DNA of 64,000 nt, taken from NCBI GenBank assembly GCA_030142985.1, contig CP125320.1, positions 253,639 to 317,638 of the forward strand. Direction: 5' to 3'. Source of the DNA: Candidatus Ruthturnera sp. Tsphm01 (GTDB taxonomy: Bacteria; Pseudomonadota; Gammaproteobacteria; PS1; Pseudothioglobaceae). This document shows positions 27,273 to 35,907 of the stretch, in pieces (the stretch's first letter is position 1; each line of letters opens with the position of its first letter). Made by a program: the position numbers and the translations under genes. The notes beneath the pieces are model-generated. The model saw only the letters and a list, made by a program, of their open reading frames with translations, did not search any database and had not been told where the DNA came from.

Positions 27273-27964
27273 TGTGTGTCAATTATTAGTTGCCCATTAT
27301 CATGTAGCGTGTAATGGTTAAAGCCAATCTTAGTTTCATTGTTAAATTGTAAGGCAGTTGATGGGCATGAAATAATTTTTACCCCTAATCTGTTAAATTT
27401 AGCCATTTGATGTGCATGACCAAATAGTATGGCTTGTATTTTAGGGTATTTATCAAGTACGTTAAACAATGCTTTTGGATTTTCTAAAGACAATGAATCG
27501 TCCCAAGTGCTGTTCATTGGTACGATAGGGTGATGCAGGACAATGAGTATATATTTGGCGGTTGATTGTGCCAAATTAAGATCTAATTTTATGAGCTCAT
27601 CTTTTGTTAAAAAACCACTAGTTTTTGATATTTGTACTGAATTTGTACTGATAATTTTCCATTTTCCAAGTGTGAATTGGCTGAATAAATTTTTAGAAAA
27701 AATAATATTTAAATTGTTATTAATGTCATGATTGCCAGGTATGACTAGTATCCTTGTTTGGACAGGAGAAAGTATTTGTTGTAAAGTTTTGTAAGAAGTG
27801 ATTGTGCCATTGTGGGTGAGATCACCACTGATTAATAAGGCATCGATGTTGATGTTGATGATTTTGTTGATAATTTTTTTTAAATTGATATGGGTATTAA
27901 CGCCCATAGCATGCTCAACATCATCAATATGACAATCACTAATTTGAACAAAGTTATGGCTCAT
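27263..27964 (-). CDS. cpdA: CpdA-like metallophosphoesterase
   Basis: 233 residues of a calcineurin-type phosphoesterase. Metal-binding motifs: QISDCHID, LISGDLTHNG, VIPGNHDIN, LVLHHP-like IVLHHPIVP and ILFGHAHQMAKFN. The family includes 3',5'-cAMP phosphodiesterase CpdA; adjacency to yqiB supports that assignment, though the catalytic specificity cannot be read. Overlaps alr by 4 bases. Confidence 0.83.
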   Translation of the reverse strand: MSHNFVQISDCHIDDVEHAMGVNTHINLKKIINKIININIDALLISGDLTHNGTITSYKTLQQILSPVQTRILVIPGNHDINNNLNIIFSKNLFSQFTLGKWKIISTNSVQISKTSGFLTKDELIKLDLNLAQSTAKYILIVLHHPIVPMNSTWDDSLSLENPKALFNVLDKYPKIQAILFGHAHQMAKFNRLGVKIISCPSTALQFNNETKIGFNHYTLHDNGQLIIDTQWI

Positions 27965-29010
27965 ATAGCACTGATAAAGGCAACTCGAGAACTAACACCT
28001 GTTAGCAGTTCATAGGCAATAGTACCGCTATGCTCAGCAATGGTTTCAATGCGTAATTTCTGATTACCCCAAAGAATCGCAGTATCTCCAACTCTAGCCT
28101 TAACGTTGGTTATATCAATACAAATTAAATCCATCGATACGCGACCAATAAGTGGGCATAGGGTGTTATTAATTAGTATAGGCGTGCCATTTTTAGCATG
28201 GCGCGGGTAGCCGTCGCTATAACCAATGCCAATAGTTGCTATGGTTGTTGACTTGTTGGCTGTCCAAGTAGCGCCATAACCAACTGAATCACCAGATTTT
28301 ATGGTTTTAATTGACATAATTGGCGCTGATAGTTGCATAACAGGTTTAAGATTGCAATCAATAGTGTTAAAAGGAGAAACGCCATACAACATGATGCCAG
28401 GGCGAACATAATCAAGGTGTGAGGCTGGATTTGACAAAATTGCAGCAGAATTTGCCATTGAGCGCTTGGTAGTGGGGTATGTTGATTTTTTAAACTCAAA
28501 GAGCTGGGATTGATTCATTGGGTGGTTAATTTCATCAGCACAAGCGAAATGACTCATGAGGCATTGGATATTAATCAATGGGTTGCTTGCTAATAACTTG
28601 ATGCAATCAAAGTATTCACTAGTGGACAAGCCTAGCCGATTCATGCCTGTGTTAATTTTTATCCAAATACTGATAGCTTGTTTGGTGTTGCTAATAATGG
28701 ACAGTTGAGTTTTGTCATGCACCATAATTTGACAATTTAATTTAATGGCTTGTTGTAGTTCTTGGTCTTTAATGACACCTGATAGAAGTAAAATCGGTTT
28801 ATTTGTTGTTTTTCGTAATTTTTCTGCTTCCAAGATTTCGCTAACACCTAACAAATCAGATTGTCTAATAATTGGGTCAATTAAATCAATATGGTGACCA
28901 TAAGCATTGGCTTTCACCATAGAAGCTATTCTAGTATTGGGCGAATTTTGTTTTACAACTGAGAAATTGTGTTTTAATGCTGATTGCGAAATTGAAGCAA
29001 TGGCGCGCAT
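27961..29010 (-). CDS. alr: Alanine racemase
   Basis: PLP-dependent alanine racemase of 349 residues (usual about 360), making D-alanine for peptidoglycan. The PLP lysine is in MVKANAYGH near residue 33, the conserved INTGMNRLG follows, and the catalytic tyrosine is in SVGYGATW; the C-terminal beta domain has IGRVSMDLICID. It follows dnaB by 14 bases, the usual dnaB-alr order, and overlaps cpdA. Confidence 0.96.
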   Translation of the reverse strand: MRAIASISQSALKHNFSVVKQNSPNTRIASMVKANAYGHHIDLIDPIIRQSDLLGVSEILEAEKLRKTTNKPILLLSGVIKDQELQQAIKLNCQIMVHDKTQLSIISNTKQAISIWIKINTGMNRLGLSTSEYFDCIKLLASNPLINIQCLMSHFACADEINHPMNQSQLFEFKKSTYPTTKRSMANSAAILSNPASHLDYVRPGIMLYGVSPFNTIDCNLKPVMQLSAPIMSIKTIKSGDSVGYGATWTANKSTTIATIGIGYSDGYPRHAKNGTPILINNTLCPLIGRVSMDLICIDITNVKARVGDTAILWGNQKLRIETIAEHSGTIAYELLTGVSSRVAFISAI

Positions 29011-29024
29011 GGGTAAAATCTTTA

Positions 29025-30470
29025 TTAAAAAGGCTCTTGGTCAAAATTAGCCATATTATGCGTATAAGCCGTGTCTATTTGTTCATCAGTCATGCCGTGC
29101 AAGTTGTCCTCATTAGCCAAGTTTTCAAACCGTGCATATTCGCCAATAAAGGCTAGTTTGATTAATCCAGTAGCACCATTTCTATGTTTGACAATTTTTA
29201 AATCTGCTTTTCCAATTTCCTCTGGATTTGAATAGTTCTCATCATGATATTGCTGGTCACGATAGATAAAACCAATAATATCAGCATCTTGTTCAATTGA
29301 GCCTGATTCACGTAAATCGGACATTTGTGGTATGCGACCTTTGCCAGCCTTAGGGCGTGACTCGACAGCGCGGTTAAGTTGTGATAATGCAAGTACTGGA
29401 ATGTTAATTTCTTTGGCTAAAGCCTTGAGTGAACGGGAAATTTCAGAGATTTCTTGCACCCTGTTTTCACTTTTTCCATGTACGGTCATAAGTTGTAAGT
29501 AATCCACCATAATGAGTGCCAAATCAGGGTATTGACGTTTTAGTCGCCGACATTTTGCACGAATTTCTGTTGGTGTAATAGAAGGGGTTTCGTCAATAAG
29601 AACTGTGGATTTTTCTAAGGCTAATACGGCATGATTAAAACTATTCCAGTCAGTCTCGGTCATGGTGTTGCGTAGTTTTGAACCCTCAATATGGCCAAAT
29701 GATGAAATCATACGCATTACCAATTGTTCAGTTGGCATCTCTAAACTAAATACTGCGACTGGTTTGGGCTCTTCAGCAGTAATAGCAACATGCTCAATAA
29801 TATTCATTGAAAGAGCGGTTTTGCCCATAGAGGGTCGTCCAGCGATGATAATTAAGTCACCATTTTGCAAGCCAGAAGTTAATTTATCTAATTCGGTAAA
29901 GCCAGTTTCTAAGCCACTGATACCACTAGATTCTTGCATTTCATGTACCCGATTGACAACGTCTTTAATAATGTCTTTTACATTGGTAATATCTTGTTTT
30001 CCACGAGTTACTTGTTCGGCAATTTCAAATATTTTCTTCTCAGAAAGGTCAATAAGTTCCTGGACTTCAATTTCCTTTGGATGATAAGCGGTGTCGGCAA
30101 TCTCATGACTAACAATAATTAGTTGACGATAAACTGATAATTCACGCACGTGTTTAGCATAGGCTTCAATATTAGAAATACTAGGTGTATTTTCAGCAAT
30201 TTGAGCCAAATAGACAAAGCCACCAATAGTTTCCTCAGAGCCTGTTTTTTTAACTTGCTCTTTAACTGTAAGAATATCAGCGGGTTGGTCATGTTGCAAT
30301 AGGGTGGTAATGGCATTAAAAATAATTCTATGTGAAGCATTGTAAAAATCTGCTTCGGTCAAAATATCTGCAACCCTGTCCCAGGCTTCATTGTGTAATA
30401 ATAAACCACCTAAAACAGATTGCTCTGATTCGATTGAATTGGGTGGTATCTTGGCGTTTTTGATATCCAT
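29025..30470 (-). CDS. dnaB: Replicative DNA helicase DnaB
   Basis: 481 residues (E. coli 471). The N-terminal DnaG-interacting domain begins IPPNSIESEQSVLGGLLL; the RecA-like domain has Walker A AGRPSMGKTALSMNI (about 207-221), Walker B ALIMVDYLQLM and DLRESGSIEQDADIIGFIYR. It unwinds DNA at the fork as a hexamer. A terminator at 30499-30522 separates it from rplI, so it probably has its own promoter or depends on read-through. Confidence 0.97.
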   Translation of the reverse strand: MDIKNAKIPPNSIESEQSVLGGLLLHNEAWDRVADILTEADFYNASHRIIFNAITTLLQHDQPADILTVKEQVKKTGSEETIGGFVYLAQIAENTPSISNIEAYAKHVRELSVYRQLIIVSHEIADTAYHPKEIEVQELIDLSEKKIFEIAEQVTRGKQDITNVKDIIKDVVNRVHEMQESSGISGLETGFTELDKLTSGLQNGDLIIIAGRPSMGKTALSMNIIEHVAITAEEPKPVAVFSLEMPTEQLVMRMISSFGHIEGSKLRNTMTETDWNSFNHAVLALEKSTVLIDETPSITPTEIRAKCRRLKRQYPDLALIMVDYLQLMTVHGKSENRVQEISEISRSLKALAKEINIPVLALSQLNRAVESRPKAGKGRIPQMSDLRESGSIEQDADIIGFIYRDQQYHDENYSNPEEIGKADLKIVKHRNGATGLIKLAFIGEYARFENLANEDNLHGMTDEQIDTAYTHNMANFDQEPF

Positions 30471-30498
30471 TGGCTTTTAAAGCACCTTTTAAAAAATT

Positions 30499-30522
30499 AA
30501 AAACCCTCGTTAGAGGGTTTTT
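30499..30522 (-). terminator. Terminator between rplI and dnaB
   Basis: Perfect 10-base stem AAAAACCCTC / GAGGGTTTTT with a GTTA loop. T runs on both sides make it potentially bidirectional; it ends the rpsF-rpsR-rplI transcript on the reverse strand. Confidence 0.88.
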
Positions 30523-30556
30523 AATTTTAACGCACAATGAACAATGAATTGGCTTT

Positions 30557-31009
30557 TTATGCTTCTTGAGAGGGTTTAATCACAACTTTAATATTCACTG
30601 TAATATCTGTATGCAAATTAACACTGATTTTATATTCACCCGTATGGCGAATCGCCTCAGACATGTTGATATTACGCCTTTCAACTTCAAAACCGCTTGC
30701 TGCGAGGCTTGTTTGAATGTCAGTGGTATTGATAGAGCCAAACAATTTACCCTCTTCGCCTGCATTGGCTTGAATGGTACAAACAGTACCTGTCATCTTG
30801 GCTTCAACCACTTGTGCATTTTTAAATGTTTCAGCTTCGCTGGCTTGTAACTCGGCTTTAACTAATTCAAATTCAGCTAAGTTTGTTTTAGTTGCAGGCT
30901 TAACTTTGCCTTGAGGAATTAAAAAGTTACGAGCATAGCCCGATTTAACATTGGCTAAATCGCCTAAGTTTCCCAGTTTTTGGATTTTTTCTAATAAAAT
31001 TACTTGCAT
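30557..31009 (-). CDS. rplI: 50S ribosomal protein L9
   Basis: 150 residues, standard length. The N-terminal domain MQVILLEKIQKLGNLGDLAN with VKSGYARNFLIPQGKV is the L9 signature, followed by the long connecting helix and a C-terminal RNA-binding domain. It is the last gene of the rpsF-rpsR-rplI operon, 9 bases after rpsR. Confidence 0.97.
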   Translation of the reverse strand: MQVILLEKIQKLGNLGDLANVKSGYARNFLIPQGKVKPATKTNLAEFELVKAELQASEAETFKNAQVVEAKMTGTVCTIQANAGEEGKLFGSINTTDIQTSLAASGFEVERRNINMSEAIRHTGEYKISVNLHTDITVNIKVVIKPSQEA

Positions 31010-31018
31010 GATAGACTC

Positions 31019-31273
31019 CTATTTCTTGTGCTTGTCAGTATAAGGAATAAGCGCTAAAAATCTAGCTCTTTTAATGGCAGTTGTTAGTTGACGTTGGAAT
31101 TTGGCACTGGTGCCTGTCATTCTTGATGGTGTGATTTTTCCACTTTCATCAATGTTTTTAAGTAGTGTATCAACATCTTTATAATCAATTCTTGTAACGC
31201 CTGCTGCCGTAAAACGACAAAAAGTGTTAATTTTAATTTGAGGCCTGCGTTTTCTTTTTACTTGTTTAGCCAT
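31019..31273 (-). CDS. rpsR: 30S ribosomal protein S18
   Basis: 84 residues. [20 protein letters not shown] and [20 protein letters not shown] are the S18 core; S18 binds S6 on the small subunit platform. The N-terminal extension is basic ([12 protein letters not shown]). It overlaps the rpsF stop by one base. Confidence 0.97.
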   Translation of the reverse strand: MAKQVKRKRRPQIKINTFCRFTAAGVTRIDYKDVDTLLKNIDESGKITPSRMTGTSAKFQRQLTTAIKRARFLALIPYTDKHKK

Positions 31274-31614
31274 TATGATTTCCTCTTTTCTTTGTCTTTA
31301 TTAACCATCATGATTGAAGGCGCGGTGATTGCTTCATTTTCAGAAATGATTAAATTTCTAAGAATAGCGTCGTTAAAACGGAAATTATAATTAAGTTTAT
31401 CAAGTATCTCTTGATCGCACTCAATATTCATCATTAAGTAATGCGCTTTATAAATTTTTTTGATTGGATAGGCTAAATGTTTACGCCCCCAGTCTTCCTT
31501 TCTGTGAATTTTGCCACCACCAGTGGTGATGATTTCTTTGTATTTGTCCATCATTGTGTCTACCTGAGCTGATTGGTCAGGGTGAACAATAAGTGTAATC
31601 TCATAATGTCTCAT
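31273..31614 (-). CDS. rpsF: 30S ribosomal protein S6
   Basis: 113 residues from the ATG at 31614 ([19 protein letters not shown]), the conserved S6 start; AGGAG lies 9-13 bases upstream. A frame extending to 31671 would add 19 unrelated residues and is not preferred. [20 protein letters not shown] is the S6 signature. First gene of the operon; a TATAAT on the reverse strand (31636-31641) is a possible -10 element. No putative S6:S18 leader structure was confirmed. Confidence 0.96.
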   Translation of the reverse strand: MRHYEITLIVHPDQSAQVDTMMDKYKEIITTGGGKIHRKEDWGRKHLAYPIKKIYKAHYLMMNIECDQEILDKLNYNFRFNDAILRNLIISENEAITAPSIMMVNKDKEKRKS

Positions 31615-31789
31615 GAGTTGTATCTCCTTATGGTTATTATAGTTAGCTTGGAACGCCACGCTCTCAAGCAAGGAAAGGGTATTTTATACTAATTACTTGT
31701 TTTTAACAATAGTTTAACGTTATATATTGTATGAAAAAATCTTTTACGGATGAATTTTGTTAAAATTCAGTTAATTTATTCTACCTTAC

Positions 31790-32458
31790 GTGTTTTTTAT
31801 TTTGTTTAAAAAATTAACCATTACTAATTTTTTTATCACTTTAGTCTTGCTAGGCATAATGGTTTTTGTCGTGTATTTAAGTCATTTAAGCAAGTTACTT
31901 GATGAAGCGTTTTCTTATAAAATAAGCACAAATACTTTGAGTTTTGAACAGCAGCCCAAAGCGATGATTAATATGCTTTTGTTGGTAGAAGACCAATCAT
32001 TTTTTGAACATTCCGGTGTAGATTTCAAGGAAATTACTAGAGTTATTCGTGATTATATATTTTATAATAAGCCACTTCGCGGGGCAAGTACTATAACGAT
32101 GCAGTTAATTAAAAATACCTTGTTAAGTAGAGAGCGAAGTTTTAGGCGAAAAGTCAAAGAAGCATTAATGGCATTATTATTAGAGCATTCATTTGATAAA
32201 AAATTCATACTCAATCGTTATATGAATACTGTGTATTTAGGTCAAAAAGGCAATGCGAGTATTAATGGTTTTTCTAATGCTGCTCGGTTTTATTTTAATA
32301 AAGAGTTGGCGTTGTTATCATTAAAAGAAATGGCTACACTTGTGGCTCTGGTTAAAGGTCCTGATTATTATCACCCAACTAGACATTCGTTAAGGCTACT
32401 TAAACGCAAGCAATTGGTTTTATCTATCTATTACAAATTTGAGAAAATTGCAAAATGA
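31790..32458 (+). CDS. mtgA: Monofunctional peptidoglycan glycosyltransferase
   Basis: GT51 transglycosylase of about 222 residues that polymerises lipid II into glycan strands. One membrane helix (about 10-32) is followed by the GT51 motifs: LVEDQSFFEHSGVD (catalytic Glu), GASTITMQLIKNTLL, RSFRRKVKEALMALLLE and ILNRYMNTVYLGQ. The start is uncertain: GTG at 31790, or TTG at 31802 in the same frame. Its last 4 bases overlap tsaB. It is divergent from rpsF with about 175 bases between them. Confidence 0.9.
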   Translation: MFFILFKKLTITNFFITLVLLGIMVFVVYLSHLSKLLDEAFSYKISTNTLSFEQQPKAMINMLLLVEDQSFFEHSGVDFKEITRVIRDYIFYNKPLRGASTITMQLIKNTLLSRERSFRRKVKEALMALLLEHSFDKKFILNRYMNTVYLGQKGNASINGFSNAARFYFNKELALLSLKEMATLVALVKGPDYYHPTRHSLRLLKRKQLVLSIYYKFEKIAK

Positions 32459-33114
32459 TAAATTTATTAGCAATTGACACCTGCACTGATGCGTGTTCAG
32501 TGAGTCTTCACACTCAAGGTGAAACGTTTTCTCGTTTTGTTCAAGGTGTGGAGAAAAGTTCAGGTTTAATATTATCACTTTGTGATGAGGTTTTTAAAGC
32601 GGGTCAATTATCACCCTCCAATTTGGGTGGTATTATTTACACAAAAGGTCCTGGTGCTTTTACAGGGGTTAGGATGTGTGTTAGCGTGGTTCAGGGAATG
32701 TCATTGGCATATGACATTCCTACAATAGGCTTTTCAACGCTTGAGTTGCTTGGATTTAGTGCATTTAAGAAATATAATACCAACAAGATCGCCATCGCAC
32801 TTGATGCGCGCATGAATGAAGTGTATTGGGGTATTTACCAAAATCAAGCCTTATCCAAGGAGTGTTTACAAAAGCCTAATAATGTGGGCACGCTTGGCAA
32901 AAATTTTATTGGCGTGGGAAGTGGATGGGGTGCTTATGAAAATGAACTTATTCAACAAACAGGCATTGACACTTATATTGCTGATTTTTATCCAAAAGCT
33001 GAAAACCTTATAGCACTTTACTTAACCCGTGTTAACAAAAACATCAATTTTAGCAATAAGTTAGCATTACCCACTTATTTACGTAATAATGTTGCGCATA
33101 AGTCGTTAAAATAG
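32455..33114 (+). CDS. tsaB: tRNA threonylcarbamoyladenosine biosynthesis protein TsaB
   Basis: 219 residues. Non-catalytic partner of TsaD in t6A37 modification of ANN-decoding tRNAs. The ASKHA-fold start LLAIDTCTDACSVSL and the GPGAFTGVRMCVSVVQGMSL segment are diagnostic. Overlaps mtgA by 4 bases, suggesting coupled translation; a MITE follows 15 bases after the stop. Confidence 0.93.
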   Translation: MINLLAIDTCTDACSVSLHTQGETFSRFVQGVEKSSGLILSLCDEVFKAGQLSPSNLGGIIYTKGPGAFTGVRMCVSVVQGMSLAYDIPTIGFSTLELLGFSAFKKYNTNKIAIALDARMNEVYWGIYQNQALSKECLQKPNNVGTLGKNFIGVGSGWGAYENELIQQTGIDTYIADFYPKAENLIALYLTRVNKNINFSNKLALPTYLRNNVAHKSLK

Positions 33115-33129
33115 TGTGTTTTATAGGTT

Positions 33130-33212
33130 GAGACCTTTGTATAAATATGAATAATCATCAAGCTGGTGAAAATTGTCATTTTTCTAATCACCCCTATTTA
33201 TACAAAAGTTTC
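33130..33212. repeat. MITE with IS5-like ends, copy 2 (83 bases)
   Basis: Starts GAGACCTTTGTATAAATATG and ends with the inverted TATACAAAAGTTTC. It retains the ATAATCATCA and AATTGTCATTTTTCTAATCA segments shared with the other copies but lacks their middle. It sits between tsaB and ccmC. Confidence 0.8.
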
Positions 33213-33240
33213 AAGTTTAAATAACTAACAGGATTGGTTT

Positions 33241-33981
33241 ATGTGGAAATGGATTCAAGCGTTTGCTTCACCTAAAAATTTCTATCAAATTAGTCAAAAA
33301 ATCATCCCTTGGCTCTTAATTCCTTTTATTGTTTTAGCGTTGGTTGGTTTGTATTGGGGGTTGATTGTTGCGCCCATTGACTACCAACAAGGTGAGAGTT
33401 ATCGCATTATGTTTATTCATGTACCTGCCGCATGGATGAGCATGTTTATTTATTTAGTATTGGCGATTTCAGGCGGTATTGGCCTGATTTGGAAAATTAA
33501 ATTAGCATATGTGGTTGCTAGGGTATCAGCACCTATTGGTGCAGCGTTTACCTTTTTAGCTTTAGTCACTGGTGCGGTTTGGGGTAAGCCGATGTGGGGT
33601 GCTTGGTGGGTGTGGGACGCGCGTCTAACCTCGGAGTTAATTTTACTGTTTTTATATTTAGCTTATATGTCGCTTAACAATGCATTTGACAATCCTAAAA
33701 CTGCATCTAAAGCCTCTTCAGTGTTGGCCATTGTAGGTTTAGTTAATTTGCCTATTATTCATTATTCGGTTAAGTGGTGGAATACATTACATCAAGGTGC
33801 GTCAGTCAGTATCAATAAAGTAGCCATTCAAGATGCAAATATGTTGATTGCACTACTATTAATGAGCATGGCATTTAAATTTTTATATGGCACACTTATG
33901 TTGATGAGAGTTAGAGATGAGGTATTGGTGACAGAGCAAAACTCTAGTTGGGTCAAAAAAATAGTTATGGAGTATAAATAG
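33241..33981 (+). CDS. ccmC: Haem exporter/handling protein CcmC
   Basis: 246 residues with six membrane helices. The periplasmic tryptophan-rich WWD motif is present as WGAWWVWDARLTSELILLF, with conserved histidines in MFIHVPAAWMS and IIHYSVKWWN. CcmC loads haem onto CcmE in system I cytochrome c maturation. It is followed without gap by ccmD, ccmE and ccmG. No ccmA or ccmB lies upstream; a MITE and tsaB do. Confidence 0.95.
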   Translation: MWKWIQAFASPKNFYQISQKIIPWLLIPFIVLALVGLYWGLIVAPIDYQQGESYRIMFIHVPAAWMSMFIYLVLAISGGIGLIWKIKLAYVVARVSAPIGAAFTFLALVTGAVWGKPMWGAWWVWDARLTSELILLFLYLAYMSLNNAFDNPKTASKASSVLAIVGLVNLPIIHYSVKWWNTLHQGASVSINKVAIQDANMLIALLLMSMAFKFLYGTLMLMRVRDEVLVTEQNSSWVKKIVMEYK

Positions 33982-34151
33982 TGACCTTAGCAGAATATTT
34001 TTCTTTTCTCCCGTATGGAAAGTACGCTTTTTATATTTGGTTTTCTTATTTAACAACCTTAATTGTGATTGCAATTTTATTTATACGCACACGTTCTATC
34101 CACAAAAATGTAATCAAACAGTTACGCATTAAATATTTAAGAGAAAAATAA
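33981..34151 (+). CDS. ccmD: Cytochrome c maturation protein CcmD
   Basis: 56-residue protein from a GTG whose first base is the last base of the ccmC stop (TAGTG). TLAEYFSFLPYGKYAFYIWF then a single membrane helix (about 16-35) and a basic tail match CcmD, which stabilises the CcmC-CcmE-haem complex. Size, position between ccmC and ccmE, and sequence pattern agree. Confidence 0.9.
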   Translation: MTLAEYFSFLPYGKYAFYIWFSYLTTLIVIAILFIRTRSIHKNVIKQLRIKYLREK

Positions 34152-34152
34152 C

Positions 34153-34575
34153 ATGACGAAACGACAAAATAGAATGATACTGGTTGCTTTACTAGTAATG
34201 GGTGTAAGTTTAGCAGGCTACTTAGGCTTGAAAGCCTTTAACGAAAATTTATTGTACTTTTTTTCTCCTACTGATGTTACCGAAGGCAAGGCTCCAACAG
34301 GTAAAAGCTTTCGCTTAGGTGGTATGGTAGCTAAGGATAGTGTTAAACGTGACGGTATTAAAGTTATGTTTGACGTCACTGATTATGCCAACACCTTTCG
34401 TGTTAATTATTCAGGAATTTTGCCTGATTTATTTAAAGAAGGTCAGGGTATTATTACAACTGGCTTTTTAATTAATGGTGTTTTCATGGCAACTGAAGTG
34501 CTTGCCAAACATGATGAAAACTACATGCCACCAGAAGTGGCCGATGCACTAGAAAAAGCCAAAACTAAACAATGA
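34153..34575 (+). CDS. ccmE: Haem chaperone CcmE
   Basis: 140 residues: N-terminal membrane anchor (about 10-27), periplasmic OB-fold, and the C-terminal haem-binding motif VLAKHDENYMPPEV with the covalent-haem histidine and nearby tyrosine. FRLGGMVAKDSV is the family signature. It carries haem from CcmC to CcmF. It starts 1 base after the ccmD stop and overlaps ccmG by 4 bases. Confidence 0.96.
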   Translation: MTKRQNRMILVALLVMGVSLAGYLGLKAFNENLLYFFSPTDVTEGKAPTGKSFRLGGMVAKDSVKRDGIKVMFDVTDYANTFRVNYSGILPDLFKEGQGIITTGFLINGVFMATEVLAKHDENYMPPEVADALEKAKTKQ

Positions 34576-35102
34576 AAAAATTTCTACCTCTAATTTTATT
34601 TATTGTATTAGTTGGATTTTTATACGTAGGTCTTGGGCTTGACCCTAAAAAACTACCCTCACCTTTGATTGGCAAAGCATTTCCAAATTTACAAGTTGAA
34701 GATTTCAATACTGCTGAAATTTATGCTGTTCAAGATAAATTACAAGGAAAAATATCTTTGGTTAATGTTTGGGCCTCTTGGTGCGTTACTTGTAGAGCAG
34801 AGCATGAAATGTTAATGCAAATAGCCGAAACTAATTCATTGCAAATGCTGGGTGTTAATTACAAAGACACCAAAAAGGATGGTAATATATTTTTAACCAG
34901 ACTTGGCAACCCGTATGATTTAATTGTATTTGATCAATCAGGAAAGCTTGGTCTTGAGTTAGGTGTGTATGCCACACCTGAAACTTTTATCATTGACCAA
35001 CAAGGTATTATTCGTTTTAAGCGTATTGGTGAATTAACGCCACGAATTTGGTGGGAACAAATTACACCACTCATCAATCAGTTAGAAAATAATATAAGAT
35101 AA
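34572..35102 (+). CDS. ccmG: Thiol:disulfide interchange protein CcmG/DsbE
   Basis: 176 residues: membrane anchor (about 5-22), then a thioredoxin fold with VNVWASWCVTCRAEH; the active site is WCVTC where many CcmG proteins have WCPTC. GVYATPETFIID holds the cis-proline. It keeps apocytochrome c cysteines reduced for haem attachment. In most system I operons ccmF lies between ccmE and ccmG; here it is missing and the two genes overlap by 4 bases. Confidence 0.93.
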   Translation: MKKFLPLILFIVLVGFLYVGLGLDPKKLPSPLIGKAFPNLQVEDFNTAEIYAVQDKLQGKISLVNVWASWCVTCRAEHEMLMQIAETNSLQMLGVNYKDTKKDGNIFLTRLGNPYDLIVFDQSGKLGLELGVYATPETFIIDQQGIIRFKRIGELTPRIWWEQITPLINQLENNIR

Positions 35103-35130
35103 AATCTAGTATATTTTTTATCAAAATCCA

Positions 35131-35158
35131 TTGACAGTGCTGATATTTAATGGATAAT
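35131..35158 (+). promoter_or_regulatory. Sigma-70 type promoter of hupB
   Basis: Consensus -35 TTGACA (35131-35136), 16-base spacer, -10 GATAAT (35153-35158). Transcription would begin near 35165, at the edge of the octanucleotide repeat, about 90 bases before hupB. Confidence 0.72.
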
Positions 35159-35166
35159 TCAACCAA

Positions 35167-35214
35167 ATTTTAATGTTTTAATGTTTTAATGTTTTAATGT
35201 TTTAATGTTTTAAT
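35167..35214 (+). repeat. Octanucleotide tandem repeat (TTTTAATG) x6
   Basis: Six perfect copies of TTTTAATG occupy 35167-35214, followed by a T run. The tract lies in the predicted 5' leader of hupB, between promoter and RBS, and does not code for protein in the hupB frame. Confidence 0.95.
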
Positions 35215-35256
35215 GTTTTTTAGTCAAAATAAGATTCACACAGGAGAATAAAGCCA

Positions 35257-35532
35257 ATGAATAAATCAGATTTAGTTGCAGCAATTGCACAAACTTCTAA
35301 CTTAACAAAAGTAGATGCAGCTCGTGCATTGGACGCAATGACAGGCGTAATTACCTCAGTATTGGCAAGTGGTGGCAATATAGCCATTACAGGTTTTGGT
35401 AGTTTTGTTGTTCGTGATCGTGCATCACGCACTGGTCGTAACCCTCAAACGGGCGAAACAATCCAAATTAAGGCCTCTAAAATGCCTGCATTTAAAGCAG
35501 GTAAATTACTTAAAGAATCGGTTAATTCTTAG
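35257..35532 (+). CDS. hupB: DNA-binding protein HU
   Basis: 91 residues, HU/IHF fold. MNKSDLVAAIAQTSNLTKVD begins the helical dimer part; the DNA-contacting arm is in GFGSFVVRDRASRTGRNPQTGE. Residue pattern (beta-type HU) and the position before tRNA genes and ppiD fit hupB. RBS AGGAG is 10 bases upstream of the ATG. The leader holds an eight-base tandem repeat. Confidence 0.96.
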   Translation: MNKSDLVAAIAQTSNLTKVDAARALDAMTGVITSVLASGGNIAITGFGSFVVRDRASRTGRNPQTGETIQIKASKMPAFKAGKLLKESVNS

Positions 35533-35586
35533 AATTTTTTTAAGTATAATGTGCTCGGTGCTTTCACAGTACTGGGTATTTTTTTT

Positions 35587-35662
35587 GGGCGCTTAGCTCA
35601 GTTGGTAGAGCATCGCCCTTACAAGGCGAGGGTCACAAGTTCAAGTCTTGTAGCGCCCACCA
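35587..35662 (+). tRNA. tRNA-Val (anticodon TAC)
   Basis: 76 bases including an encoded CCA. Acceptor GGGCGCT pairs with AGCGCCC; D-arm TTAGCTCAGTTGGTAGAG; anticodon loop CTTACAA gives TAC; T-loop TTCAAGT. It lies between hupB and tRNA-Asp, 10 bases from the latter, probably in one transcript. Confidence 0.96.
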
Positions 35663-35672
35663 AAAAAATTTC

Positions 35673-35749
<77 letters not shown>

Positions 35750-35907
35750 TAACTTTTTTGTTATGGCTTCCGATTTATCCAACATCTGAATTTTTAAAAC
35801 ATAACAAAACCAATGCAAGAATACAAAGGTTTTCGTTTATAATTCCTGTTTTTATTAAATAAATGGCTTTTAGATTATTAATCAATTAGCCGTTAATACA
35901 TATCATC

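Noticed and set aside
35167..35214. CRISPR-like repeat array
   Set aside because: The units are 8 bases long with no spacers; it is a simple tandem repeat. No CRISPR array or cas gene was seen anywhere in the window.
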